Below are positions 1 through 8,029 of a stretch of 64,000 nucleotides of DNA, piece by piece; position 1 is the stretch's first letter; each line of letters starts with the position of its first letter. Made by a program: the position numbers and the translations under genes. The notes beneath the pieces were generated by a model. That model was not told where the DNA came from and searched no databases. It saw only the letters and a program-made list of their open reading frames with translations. This stretch comes from Clostridiaceae bacterium Marseille-Q4145 (GTDB lineage: Bacteria; Bacillota; Clostridia; Lachnospirales; Lachnospiraceae). The DNA lies in assembly GCA_018223365.1 (NCBI GenBank), contig JAGTTP010000001.1:310001-374000 (forward strand), written 5' to 3'.

Positions 1-857
1 GACCATCCAAGCAGTGCAACAAAGTTTACCACTGCCTCGGTCAGGAATCCCTGCTCAATCAGATCTTCATAGGAAGAATGTCCGCAGCGCTTGCTCAGCT
101 TCTTGTGGTTCTCATCGGTAATCAGCGGGCAGTGTACGTATACCGGTACTTCCCAGCCAAATGCATCATAAAGACGATTGTATTTTGGTGAGGAGGACAG
201 ATACTCATTTCCTCTGACTACGTGAGTGATACCCATAAGATGATCATCTACTACGTTTGCAAAATTGTAGGTCGGATATCCATCGGACTTGATCAGAATC
301 ATATCATCCAGCTCGGAGTTATCCACGGTGATATCTCCGTAAATCTCGTCATGGAAAGTAGTCGTTCCGGTCTGCGGGTTATTCTGGCGGATAACGTAGG
401 GAACCCCTGCTTTTAACTTCTCCTCTACCTCTTCTTTGGACAGATGCAGACAGTGTTTGTCATAGATCATGATCTCCTTGCCTGCCACTTCCTGTTTCAG
501 GCTCTCCAGGCGCTCCTTATCACAGAAGCAGTAATAAGCTTCCCCTTTATCGATCAGTTTCTTTGCATACTCCATATAAATTCCGGATTTTACACGATCA
601 CTCTGTACATAGGGGCCAACACCGCCATCTTTGTCAGGACCCTCGTCATGGACAAGTCCGGTTGCCTGCATGGTGCGGTAAATAATATCGACCGCTCCCT
701 CTACCAGACGCTCCTGGTCAGTATCCTCAATACGGAGAAGGAAATCTCCTCCCTCATGTTTTGCGATCAAATATGCATACAGCGCCGTTCTTAAATTTCC
801 TACGTGCATACGTCCGGTCGGGCTCGGCGCGAATCTTGTACGAATCTTATCAGCCAT
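1..857 (-). CDS. gltX: Glutamate--tRNA ligase, N-terminal 285 residues (cut by window edge)
   Basis: Cytoplasmic class I aminoacyl-tRNA synthetase that charges tRNA-Glu. The reverse-strand translation begins MADKIRTRFAPSPTGRMHVGN, the GluRS start with its HIGH-type signature (PSPTGRMHVGN); LRIEDTDQER follows, and KLSKR, the KMSKS-type loop, lies near residue 260. The gene runs off the left edge, so the anticodon-binding domain is not seen. The ATG at 857 is preceded by AAGGAG. A good promoter (918-946) lies just upstream. Whether this is the only GluRS or a tRNA-Gln misacylating form cannot be told from this half. Confidence 0.95.
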   Translation of the reverse strand, partial: MADKIRTRFAPSPTGRMHVGNLRTALYAYLIAKHEGGDFLLRIEDTDQERLVEGAVDIIYRTMQATGLVHDEGPDKDGGVGPYVQSDRVKSGIYMEYAKKLIDKGEAYYCFCDKERLESLKQEVAGKEIMIYDKHCLHLSKEEVEEKLKAGVPYVIRQNNPQTGTTTFHDEIYGDITVDNSELDDMILIKSDGYPTYNFANVVDDHLMGITHVVRGNEYLSSSPKYNRLYDAFGWEVPVYVHCPLITDENHKKLSKRCGHSSYEDLIEQGFLTEAVVNFVALLGW

Positions 858-917
858 CTTTCTTCTTATCTCCTTGTTTCTTAACTATCATTAGGGCAGA
901 TGCCCATATTGATCTAT

Positions 918-946
918 ATTATAAACGATTGATTCAGGATTTACAA
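918..946 (-). promoter_or_regulatory. Sigma-A-type promoter for gltX
   Basis: On the minus strand TTGTAA (941-946), a 17-base spacer and TATAAT (918-923), about 60 bases before the gltX start. Confidence 0.6.
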
Positions 947-1049
947 GAGCCGGGAAAGTGGAACTTTTCTTTTCATCAGAAATAAGGTAGAATAGTACGA
1001 TAACCCGCTGTACATTTCTGGCGGAGATTTTGTGAAAGAAGGAAATTTT

Positions 1050-1715
1050 ATGCTGCGTTATTATATTACACAGCTGCAGGTAATCCTCTATGTGGCACCT
1101 GTCATGCTGTTAGCCATCATCTGCCACGAATGTGCTCACGGATATGTCTCCGACCGCTTGGGCGATCCGACTCCACGAATGTCAGGGCGATTGACCTTAA
1201 ATCCATTCAAACATCTGGATCCCATGGGAACTCTGTGCCTTTTGATCTTCCATATGGGATGGGCCAATCCGGTTCCTATCAATCCCTACTATTATAAAGA
1301 CCGAAAAAAAGGCATCATTCTGGTCTCTTTGGCTGGTCCCGCTGTCAATCTGCTGCTGGCCTTTGTATCCCTGCTCATCGAAGGACTGCTCATGCTCTAT
1401 GGCTCCTCCAGCTCCTCCGTTGTACAGACAGCCATGAGTCTTGCTTACTATTCCGCCGTTCTGAACATTGGTCTTGGCATTTTTAACCTGATTCCGGTAC
1501 CGCCCCTGGACGGTTCCCACGTGTTGGGAGAGCTGTCTCCAAAGGCTGCAGAACTTTATGGACGCTATGCCCGTTACTGGGGACTCGCTCTGATTCTTCT
1601 CCTGGCATCCGGTGCCTTGAGCCGCCCCCTTGGTTTCTTAAATGATGCGGTTTTAAACGGTATGTGGAGCATCATCCGCATGATTCTTCTGCGGCTCCCT
1701 CAACCTATGATTTAA
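1050..1715 (+). CDS. Site-2 protease family (M50) membrane metalloprotease
   Basis: Integral membrane zinc protease of the rhomboid-like/SpoIVFB-RseP superfamily, about 221 residues. The zinc motif HECAH is in the first hydrophobic segment, and the second metal site, NLIPVPPLDG (NPxxDG type), lies about two thirds along. Four to six hydrophobic segments are visible. There is no PDZ domain, so this is the short group of unknown substrate common in Firmicutes. An in-frame GTG at 1032 exists, but AAGAAGGAA ends six bases before the ATG at 1050, so I prefer 1050. It stands alone, convergent with coaX, and is followed by a terminator at 1723-1764. The target protein is unknown. Confidence 0.88.
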   Translation: MLRYYITQLQVILYVAPVMLLAIICHECAHGYVSDRLGDPTPRMSGRLTLNPFKHLDPMGTLCLLIFHMGWANPVPINPYYYKDRKKGIILVSLAGPAVNLLLAFVSLLIEGLLMLYGSSSSSVVQTAMSLAYYSAVLNIGLGIFNLIPVPPLDGSHVLGELSPKAAELYGRYARYWGLALILLLASGALSRPLGFLNDAVLNGMWSIIRMILLRLPQPMI

Positions 1716-1722
1716 GGCAGAA

Positions 1723-1764
1723 CAGGCAGCCTGGTATTTTGTAACCGGCTGCCCGTTTTTTATT
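1723..1764 (+). terminator. Intrinsic terminator after the M50 protease
   Basis: GGCAGCC pairs with GGCTGCC across a short loop and is followed by a T-run at 1756-1761 on the plus strand. It overlaps the coaX stop region, so the two convergent genes share it. Confidence 0.7.
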
Positions 1765-2524
1765 TATTCTTCTCGTAGATGATCTTCAGACCTTTCAACA
1801 GCAGAGCGTCATCCAGAATGATGTCATGCTTACAATAAGGAATCAGTGCCTTTGCCAGCCCGCCAGTCGCGATAATGGTAAGCTTCTGTCCCATCTCTTC
1901 TTCGATCTTATCCAGCATTCCATCAATCAGAGCTACATTTCCATAGAACACACCACTCTTCATACAGTCTACCGTATTTTTACCAATGAGCTTCGCCGGT
2001 GCCTCCAGACTGATCTTTGGAAGCTGGGCAGTTCTGGCAGTTAAAGTATCTGCCGCAATCCGCATGCCAGGAATGATGGCTCCGCCAATGTAATTCTTTT
2101 TACCATCCACCACGCAGATGGTGGTCGCTGTTCCCATATCGATGATTGCCGCCGGAACCGGATACTCATGTACCACTGCCACCGCATTGACGATACGGTC
2201 ACTTCCCACCTGGCGCGGATCGTCCATCAGCACATTCAGTCCGGTCTTTACACCCGGCCCAATGAGCATCACTTTCTGATTCAGAATCTTCTCCATGGAA
2301 TGCTTCACAATGTTCGTCACCGGAGGAACTACCGAAGAAATGATACCACCATCCAGCTCTTCAATGCTGACACCGTACATTTCCAGCACGTTCTTAAAAC
2401 TAATGGCATATTCCAGTTCCGTCCGGGTGGATACCGTAGACAGGCGCTCCACAAAACAGATCTCCTCGCCGTGAATGCAGCCCACCACAATGTTTGTATT
2501 TCCAATATCTACTGCTAATATCAT
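1760..2524 (-). CDS. coaX: Type III pantothenate kinase
   Basis: Phosphorylates pantothenate, the first step of coenzyme A synthesis. The protein has the ASKHA-fold signatures of CoaX: DIGNTN near the N terminus (phosphate loop), GSDRIVNAVA, DMGTATTICVVD, GGAIIPG and ATGGLA. About 254 residues, normal for the family. A longer reading frame starts at 2560, but the ATG at 2524 begins the conserved MILAVDIGN and has GAGGG upstream. It faces away from coaBC (2840), which does the next two CoA steps, so the pathway genes are divergent neighbours with the structured element 2642-2810 between them. Confidence 0.95.
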   Translation of the reverse strand: MILAVDIGNTNIVVGCIHGEEICFVERLSTVSTRTELEYAISFKNVLEMYGVSIEELDGGIISSVVPPVTNIVKHSMEKILNQKVMLIGPGVKTGLNVLMDDPRQVGSDRIVNAVAVVHEYPVPAAIIDMGTATTICVVDGKKNYIGGAIIPGMRIAADTLTARTAQLPKISLEAPAKLIGKNTVDCMKSGVFYGNVALIDGMLDKIEEEMGQKLTIIATGGLAKALIPYCKHDIILDDALLLKGLKIIYEKNK

Positions 2525-2641
2525 ATTTTTATCCCTCATTTCGTTATAATCAAATGCCAAATTATTTCTTATTTTACCATCTTTTCCTTTACTTTTCCAT
2601 GGCTTTATGCCATATTTATGATGATATTGTATGTGCGGTTC

Positions 2642-2810
2642 ACAGGTTACGAAATATGGGAAGGTGACAGGCTGTGAGCGGAACCGCTCGCGCTAAGTCC
2701 TCGATCCAGCGGTACTAACATTCGAACTACGCCTAGGGCTTGTTCTCATGAAGTACCGGGACTGCGGACGTTCCTTTCACAGGCTGTCACCTTCCCAATC
2801 ACGCACCTGT
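2642..2810 (+). ncRNA. Candidate structured RNA between coaX and coaBC (class unknown)
   Basis: This 315-base gap between coaX and coaBC holds a long foldable element. ACAGGT (2642-2647) pairs with ACCTGT (2805-2810); 2658-2670 pairs perfectly with 2784-2796 (13 bp), and after one G-G mismatch 2672-2677 pairs with 2777-2782. Inside are GCG-GAAC-CGC (2678-2687), AGTCC/GGACT (2696-2700 with 2759-2763), GGTACT/AGTACC (2711-2716 with 2752-2757), GAAC/GTTC (2724-2727 with 2742-2745) and GCC-TAG-GGC (2731-2739). There is no open frame and no T-run. Strand is uncertain because the fold works on both; plus is chosen because the element could lead into coaBC, whose ribosome site is at 2829-2833. I do not recognise the family. 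Confidence 0.55.
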
Positions 2811-2839
2811 AAATAGTACACAAACCATGGAGGTTTTCT

Positions 2840-4024
2840 ATGTTAAAGAATAAATGCGTAGTTCTCGGTGTGACCGGGAGTATCGCCGCTTATAAAATTG
2901 CATCTTTAGCCAGTGCCCTGAAAAAGCAGCACTGCGATGTGCAGGTCATTATGACCAAAAATGCAGCACAATTTATCACACCGGTGACCTTTGAGACCCT
3001 CACTGGAAATAAATGTCTCATCGATACCTTTGACCGGAATTTCACTTTCGAGGTGGAACATATTTCCGTAGCAAAGAAAGCGGATCTGGTACTGGTTGCC
3101 CCGGCTTCCGCCAATATCATTGGAAAGCTTGCTCACGGCATTGCCGACGATATGCTCACCACCACCATCCTGGCCTGCAAATGCCCAAAGCTTCTGTCTC
3201 CGGCCATGAACACTGCCATGTTTGAAAATCCGGTCGTTCAGGATAACCTGTCCATCCTCAAAAAGTACGGTTGGGAAGTGATCGAGCCTGCCAGCGGATA
3301 TCTGGCATGCGGTGACACCGGTGCAGGTAAAATGCCGGAACCGGAAGTACTTCTCTCCTATATTGAGCAGCATCTGGCATGCGAAAAAGATCTGCTCGGT
3401 AAGAAAGTGCTGGTCACTGCCGGACCTACCCAGGAGGCATTGGATCCGGTCCGCTATCTTACCAACCATTCCACCGGAAAGATGGGATATGCCATCGCCC
3501 ATGCCGCTTCACTTCGCGGTGCAGATGTCACCCTGGTATCCGGTCCCGTCTCCATTGCTCCACCGCCCTTTGTGAACGTAATCCCCATCACATCTGCGCA
3601 GGATATGTTCGAGGCCGTGTCTGCTCACGCAGCCGAACAGGATGCCATCATCAAAGCGGCCGCTGTAGCTGACTACACCCCTGCAGACGTCAGCTCCGAA
3701 AAGGTAAAGAAAAAAGACGGAGACATGAGTATTCCGCTGAAACGAACCACCGATATTTTAAAATATCTGGGCGATCACAAACACAACGGTCAGTTTCTAT
3801 GCGGCTTCTCCATGGAAACGGAGCATATGCTGGAAAATTCCACTGCCAAGCTCACGAAAAAGAATGTGGATATGATTGTGGCGAATAACCTGAAAACCAC
3901 CGGTGCAGGTTTTGGCACCGATACCAATGTAGTCACCCTGATCACCAGAGAAGGTGCGGAAGAACTGCCGCTTATGAGTAAAGAAGAAGTGGCGCATCAG
4001 ATTTTGAATAGAATTTTTAAGTAA
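2840..4024 (+). CDS. coaBC: Bifunctional phosphopantothenoylcysteine decarboxylase / phosphopantothenate--cysteine ligase
   Basis: Couples cysteine to 4'-phosphopantothenate (CoaB) and decarboxylates the product to 4'-phosphopantetheine (CoaC). The N-terminal flavoprotein domain starts LGVTGSIAAYK, has the catalytic His in VEHISVAKKAD, APASANIIGK, and the active-site Cys loop PASGYLACGDTGAGKMPEP. The CoaB half starts near KKVLVTAGPTQE, with NHSTGKMG and AAVADYTP. At 394 residues it is full length. The start has GGAGG eight bases upstream. It may be led by the structured element at 2642-2810 and ends in a perfect terminator hairpin. Confidence 0.96.
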   Translation: MLKNKCVVLGVTGSIAAYKIASLASALKKQHCDVQVIMTKNAAQFITPVTFETLTGNKCLIDTFDRNFTFEVEHISVAKKADLVLVAPASANIIGKLAHGIADDMLTTTILACKCPKLLSPAMNTAMFENPVVQDNLSILKKYGWEVIEPASGYLACGDTGAGKMPEPEVLLSYIEQHLACEKDLLGKKVLVTAGPTQEALDPVRYLTNHSTGKMGYAIAHAASLRGADVTLVSGPVSIAPPPFVNVIPITSAQDMFEAVSAHAAEQDAIIKAAAVADYTPADVSSEKVKKKDGDMSIPLKRTTDILKYLGDHKHNGQFLCGFSMETEHMLENSTAKLTKKNVDMIVANNLKTTGAGFGTDTNVVTLITREGAEELPLMSKEEVAHQILNRIFK

Positions 4025-4026
4025 AA

Positions 4027-4060
4027 TAATCCCCGGCAGTTTATACGCTGCCGGGGATTT
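4027..4060. terminator. Bidirectional terminator between coaBC and the lipoprotein gene
   Basis: ATCCCCGGCAG (4029-4039) pairs perfectly with CTGCCGGGGAT (4048-4058) around an eight-base loop, with A/T-rich flanks on both sides; it serves the two convergent genes. Confidence 0.85.
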
Positions 4061-4064
4061 CACA

Positions 4065-4781
4065 TTACTCCAGGATCATCACTTTCTGTACCTGATTCTG
4101 ATCGTCATACCAGATGGCGCATGCGGTTCCTTTCTGTACATCCTGCATCTTCACGACATTTTTGGTAAGATACGGCACTACCTGGGCATCTTCTGTCACT
4201 TCATAAACCGTTCCGTCAGTTGCCTTCAGTGTCCAGATGCCGTTCGTTTCTGTCGGGTCTTCCACTGCCACAGCGTAGGCCGGCATGGCAATGTCTTCCG
4301 GAACATTTACAAATACGATATCCGGTGTATTCTGCGGCGGAAGGGACATGGTCATAGCATCCCCAAGATAAGCTTCAAAGCTGTCTCCTGCCTGTACATC
4401 CTTCACATCCACCGGAAGTCCGGTTGATGCATCCAGAAGATACGTATGATCCGGGTCAATCATCAGAATCATCTCTCCCTGGGAGGAGACACCAGACTGA
4501 TTATCTACTGTGATCTCATTTTCACCTACATCGGTAATAACTCCAAATACAGCTGCAGACGCGTCCTCGTTTTCATCAGGATCTACCGAAAATTCCGGGT
4601 CCATTTCCATATCTTCATCCGGCATAGTCGCTTCCTCAGAGCCTGCTGTCTGATCTTCTGTATTTTCTGCCTGCTCGGTATTTTCGGTCTGTTCTGCGGT
4701 ATCTTTCTGTCCGCATCCTGTCATCATTGCTGCGCTCAATGCTACAGCCATCATCCATACTGCCAATTGTTTTTTCTTCAT
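4065..4781 (-). CDS. Secreted acidic lipoprotein of unknown function
   Basis: About 238 residues. The N terminus is a lipoprotein signal: KKK, a hydrophobic stretch, then lipobox MTGC with Cys at about 23. A 45-residue linker rich in Glu, Asp, Thr and Gln follows, then a beta-rich region with two similar halves (ITVDNQSG.. and WTLKATDGTVYEV..). I recognise no enzyme motif. ATG at 4781 has AGGAG at good distance and is preferred over an ATG at 4790. The start overlaps the end of the metallo-beta-lactamase gene, so the two are translationally coupled. Lachnospiraceae carry many such solute-binding or envelope lipoproteins, but the ligand cannot be named. Confidence 0.75.
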   Translation of the reverse strand: MKKKQLAVWMMAVALSAAMMTGCGQKDTAEQTENTEQAENTEDQTAGSEEATMPDEDMEMDPEFSVDPDENEDASAAVFGVITDVGENEITVDNQSGVSSQGEMILMIDPDHTYLLDASTGLPVDVKDVQAGDSFEAYLGDAMTMSLPPQNTPDIVFVNVPEDIAMPAYAVAVEDPTETNGIWTLKATDGTVYEVTEDAQVVPYLTKNVVKMQDVQKGTACAIWYDDQNQVQKVMILE

Positions 4782-4782
4782 A

Positions 4783-5664
4783 TTATTCATTCTCCTGTCT
4801 GACTTTTATGTTTTTTCCATCGGTCATGGTAACTACCGTTCCATCGGCTGTCTCCCATGCTTTTATCTGTCGTTTTTTCAAGGCATCCAATGTCTCTTCT
4901 TCCGCAAGCTGATCCCCTCCGTCACAGATCACTGCATAGAAAGGATTCACTGCTTCTAACAGTTTTTCTACTTTTTTCTGATAACGGCCGTGATGCGGCA
5001 TTTTAATCCAGTCCGCTTTCCAGTCCACCTGGGATTCCAGCATCTGACGGATTCTCGTCTTCTCAATATCGCCGGTGAACAGAAATTGCTTCTCGCCACA
5101 GGTAACTTTTGCAACCAGAGACATATCATTGTCATATTCACCGTCCGTATCCCGAATCTCTGCCGGATCATCCGCCGCATAAATCGTAAGAGATGTGTTC
5201 ACCGATCCTGCAGGAATTTCCAGTGTTTCCGTTCCAGTTATCCGCTGTACCTCCGTCTCCGGATGTGCCTCCAATGCCGACAGAAATGCCGCATACTCGG
5301 GTCTTGTTCCTTCATAATCCGGCATCAGTACCTGATCTGCGCCAACCGTCCCCAGAAGCTCTGCCGCACTGCCCACATGATCCTTATCAAAATGAGTGAC
5401 CAGCAGAAGATTCAGGTGATCAATGCCTGCCGCCTCCAGTGTCTCACGGATATAGGAACCATCCCTTTCCTCTCCGGTGTCAATCATGGCCGCCCAGTCA
5501 TCCGTCTTAAGAATCAGTGCATCTGCCTTTCCTACCGGCAGCGCCGTAATCGTAAGCGCCGGATGTGTGATCTGCTCCGTTCCGGACAGCTGCCGTACCC
5601 CCAGCCATACCGCTGCCAGTGCCGCCAGAAGGATACCCACTGCTATTATTCTTTTCTTTTCCAT
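4783..5664 (-). CDS. ComEC/Rec2-type metallo-beta-lactamase-fold hydrolase, membrane anchored
   Basis: 293 residues: a single N-terminal hydrophobic anchor (about 5-25) and an extracytoplasmic metallo-beta-lactamase domain. The metal motif is THFDKDHVG (HxxxDH), followed by LFTGDIE and MPHHGR. This arrangement resembles the soluble C-terminal domain of the DNA-uptake channel ComEC found as stand-alone proteins in many Firmicutes; DNase activity has been shown for some ComEC domains, so a nuclease role is possible but inferred. There is no membrane-channel domain here. It is first of a two-gene unit with the lipoprotein at 4065-4781. Confidence 0.85.
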   Translation of the reverse strand: MEKKRIIAVGILLAALAAVWLGVRQLSGTEQITHPALTITALPVGKADALILKTDDWAAMIDTGEERDGSYIRETLEAAGIDHLNLLLVTHFDKDHVGSAAELLGTVGADQVLMPDYEGTRPEYAAFLSALEAHPETEVQRITGTETLEIPAGSVNTSLTIYAADDPAEIRDTDGEYDNDMSLVAKVTCGEKQFLFTGDIEKTRIRQMLESQVDWKADWIKMPHHGRYQKKVEKLLEAVNPFYAVICDGGDQLAEEETLDALKKRQIKAWETADGTVVTMTDGKNIKVRQENE

Positions 5665-5751
5665 TTACAATTATGCTCCTCCTGTGCCGCCTATTGTATC
5701 AGATTTACGGAATAAATCAAATGAAGATTTTCTTAAGTTTCCAGAAACATG

Positions 5752-5794
5752 AAAATGCCGCTTTACCGTCTTGGTAAACGGCATAGCGGCATTT
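5752..5794 (-). terminator. Terminator after fucO
   Basis: On the minus strand AAATGCCGC pairs with GCGGCATTT around a loop that itself contains a small hairpin, and is followed by TTTTC. Confidence 0.7.
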
Positions 5795-5835
5795 CCATAT
5801 CGTATATAGAAAGTATGTAATGGTGGATAACGTCT

Positions 5836-6984
5836 TTACAGAAGTTTGCGGTACAGCATCTCAATATCTTCCAGAGTTGCCTCTTTCGGGTTACCCGGTG
5901 CGCAGGCATCTGCCACTGCACTTTCACTTAAGAACCGTACATCCTCTTCTTTTGCAATTCCTTTCAGGTCTTTCGGAATGCCAACATCGGAAGCCAGTTT
6001 GCGGACCGCATCAACGGCTGCTTTCCGGTATTCTTCCTGACTCATGGTCTCTGTTCCCTGAACGCCCATTGCCTTTGCAATGTCTCTGTACTTCTCTCCG
6101 GTCGCATCTGCGTTAAATTCCATAACCGTCGGAAGCAGAATTGCATTTGCCACGCCATGCGGAGTGTCATAGACAGCCCCCAGTGCGTGTGCCATGGAAT
6201 GTACAATTCCAAGTCCTACGTTGGAAAATCCCATTCCTGCAACATACTGGCCAAGCGCCATTCCTTCCCGGCCTTCCGGTGTATTCTCAACTGCACCTCT
6301 TAAGGAAGAAGAAATCAGCTCAATGGCTTTCAGATGGAACATATCCGTCATCTCCCATGCTGCCTTAGTAATGTATCCTTCAATAGCGTGGGTCAGCGCG
6401 TCCATGCCGGTTGCTGCCGTCAGTCCCTTCGGCATAGAAGACATCATATCCGGGTCAACCACTGCCACAATCGGAATATCATGGGTATCAACACATACGA
6501 ATTTTCTTCTCTTTTCGGTGTCGGTAATGACATAGTTAATGGTAATCTCTGATGCAGTACCTGCTGTGGTCGGAACTGCAATAATCGGAACCGACGGATT
6601 CTTGGTCGGTGCTACACCTTCCAGACTTCTCACATCCTCGAACTCCGGATTATTGATGATAATTCCGATTGCCTTTGCCGTATCCATGGGAGAACCACCT
6701 CCCAGTGCTACGATAAAGTCTGCTCCGGATGCTTTGTATGCTTTCACACCATCCTGCACATTCTCAATGGTCGGGTTCTCTTTAATATTGGTATAAACCT
6801 CGTAAGGACATCCTGCCTGCTCCAGTACATCGGTCACTTTCTTGGTTACCCCATGCTTATAAAGGGTCGGACCCGAACATACAAATGCCTTTCGGAAGCC
6901 TCTGCGGGTTACTTCTCCTGCGATCTCCTGAATGGCTCCTTTCCCATGATAAGATGTTTCATTTAAAACGATTCTGTTTGCCAT
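5836..6984 (-). CDS. fucO: Lactaldehyde reductase / 1,2-propanediol oxidoreductase (iron-containing alcohol dehydrogenase)
   Basis: Reduces lactaldehyde to 1,2-propanediol with NADH in the anaerobic breakdown of fucose and rhamnose. 382 residues, the family length. It matches E. coli FucO closely from the start (MANRIVLNET) to the end (REATLEDIxxLY): NAD loop GGGSPMDTAKA, TTAGTASEITINYVIT, VCVDTHDIP, and iron ligands in DALTHAIEGY and HSMAHALGAVYDTPHG. Because the match includes FucO-specific segments, FucO is more likely than a general butanol or propanediol dehydrogenase. It is monocistronic with its own promoter and terminator, not next to fucose genes, although a deoxysugar-type aldolase/kinase set lies at 50-52 kb. 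Confidence 0.9.
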   Translation of the reverse strand: MANRIVLNETSYHGKGAIQEIAGEVTRRGFRKAFVCSGPTLYKHGVTKKVTDVLEQAGCPYEVYTNIKENPTIENVQDGVKAYKASGADFIVALGGGSPMDTAKAIGIIINNPEFEDVRSLEGVAPTKNPSVPIIAVPTTAGTASEITINYVITDTEKRRKFVCVDTHDIPIVAVVDPDMMSSMPKGLTAATGMDALTHAIEGYITKAAWEMTDMFHLKAIELISSSLRGAVENTPEGREGMALGQYVAGMGFSNVGLGIVHSMAHALGAVYDTPHGVANAILLPTVMEFNADATGEKYRDIAKAMGVQGTETMSQEEYRKAAVDAVRKLASDVGIPKDLKGIAKEEDVRFLSESAVADACAPGNPKEATLEDIEMLYRKLL

Positions 6985-7040
6985 CTTTTCAATCCTCCAT
7001 TCTGCTCATAGGTGAAATTGTTTTTTCTTTCACAATCTTT

Positions 7041-7068
7041 ACTATACACCTATTTTCAGGATAGTCAA
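7041..7068 (-). promoter_or_regulatory. Promoter for fucO
   Basis: Minus strand TTGACT (7063-7068), 16-base spacer, TATAGT (7041-7046), about 57 bases before the fucO start. Confidence 0.65.
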
Positions 7069-7134
7069 TGGGTTTGTTATATTTTTGACATATTAATTTG
7101 GAATATATCTGGTGCAAAATATTTTGTTAAACAC

Positions 7135-7162
7135 TTGACGCAATTCCAGAAACTGCTATAAT
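7135..7162 (+). promoter_or_regulatory. Promoter for the THF-riboswitch/folT transcript
   Basis: TTGACG (7135-7140), 16-base spacer, TATAAT (7157-7162); transcription would begin about 10 bases before the riboswitch. Confidence 0.75.
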
Positions 7163-7180
7163 GAAAATCAAGTAAATAAT

Positions 7181-7280
7181 AGCGAAGTAGAATCTTACGC
7201 GTTAAGTGCCCGTGGATGGGGAGTTGTCACGGGACGAAAAGCCCAAAGGCTTACGGTGTCTGATTCGCACCCGTTGCTAC
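7181..7280 (+). ncRNA. THF (tetrahydrofolate) riboswitch aptamer
   Basis: The gap 6985-7396 contains the fucO and folT promoters and this aptamer. Hallmarks of the THF class in order: AGTAGAATC, the invariant TTACGCGTTAAGTG, a CCCGTG/CACGGG arm holding GGATGGGGAGTTGT, an AGCC/GGCT arm, then CGGTGT, GATTCGCACCCGTTGCT closing the basal stem. It sits directly before folT, the usual place in Firmicutes. After the aptamer I see a GAAGGA/TCCTTC hairpin (about 7344-7360) but no T-run; CACC near 7360 could pair with GGTG of the folT ribosome site, so control of translation is the better guess. Confidence 0.9.
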
Positions 7281-7396
7281 ATATGAGTATACATCTCAGA
7301 TGTGGTGCCTGAAAGATATTATTTATGAGTCACTTATCATTCAGCGAAGGACTGGTTCCTTCACCCCTGCATTTCATCTATGGAGGTGTATTTTTT

Positions 7397-7951
7397 ATGC
7401 AGATTTCAAAAGAAGCGCTGGATCTCAAATACCAGCTGCAGGAACTGTGCAAAGTACAGAATTTATGTATCTGTGGTTTCTTCATTGCACTGTACGTGGT
7501 ACTGTCATTCTTCAACATCCCGATCTCTTCTATCGTTGAGATCCGTATCGGATTCCTGGCATTTATTGCTGCCGGTATGATGGGCGGCCCGGTGATGGGC
7601 TTCACGGTTGGATTCCTTGGCGACATGCTGAACTGCTTTGTCAGAGGATTTTCCTATTTTCCGGGATTTTCCTTAAGCTATGCTCTGGTTGGCGCACTTT
7701 GCGGACTGATTCTGTATCGTTCCAAAATCACCAAGCTCCGCGCTGTTGCCTGTGCACTGGTGGAATTCGTTATCAGCATTACGCTGACATCCACCTGGCT
7801 GTACCTGATGTACGGCACCCCGCTTCAGGTACTTCTGACCACCAGAATCATTAAATGTACCATGAACTTCTTTGTAAATATCGTCATCATCTATGTATTT
7901 CTGGAAGCATTTCAGAAAGTGGTACGCGTGGCATTACCTGCCCGCAGATAA
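7397..7951 (+). CDS. folT: ECF transporter S component for folate
   Basis: Membrane substrate-binding subunit of an energy-coupling-factor importer, about 184 residues with six hydrophobic segments. The family pattern is visible: VEIRIGFLAFIAAGMMGGPVMG, GFLGDMLNC, SYALVGALCGLILYR. Folate specificity rests on the THF riboswitch just upstream together with FolT-like sequence. The shared EcfA/EcfA'/EcfT module is not in the window. GGAGGTG at 7382-7388 precedes the ATG at 7397; an earlier in-frame start at 7325 lies inside the leader and has no ribosome site. A terminator follows. Confidence 0.92.
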   Translation: MQISKEALDLKYQLQELCKVQNLCICGFFIALYVVLSFFNIPISSIVEIRIGFLAFIAAGMMGGPVMGFTVGFLGDMLNCFVRGFSYFPGFSLSYALVGALCGLILYRSKITKLRAVACALVEFVISITLTSTWLYLMYGTPLQVLLTTRIIKCTMNFFVNIVIIYVFLEAFQKVVRVALPARR

Positions 7952-7971
7952 TTACATTTGAACTCCCAAAA

Positions 7972-8019
7972 AGCCGCCATCCATCTGGCATCTACTGCCA
8001 GCGGATGACGGCTCTTTTG
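7972..8019 (+). terminator. Terminator after folT
   Basis: AGCCGCCATCC pairs (one mismatch) with GGATGACGGCT, with an inner CTGGCA/TGCCAG helix, followed by CTTTTG. Confidence 0.7.
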
Positions 8020-8029
8020 ATCTTTATGC

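Noticed and set aside
1032..1049. GTG at 1032 as start of the M50 protease
   Set aside because: The ribosome site AAGAAGGAA lies between this GTG and the ATG at 1050, so the ATG is preferred.
2690..2740. Possible rRNA remnant: reverse strand of 2696-2706 resembles the GATCGAGGACTT end of 23S rRNA
   Set aside because: Only about a dozen bases match, and they are part of a larger self-complementary fold unrelated to 23S rRNA.
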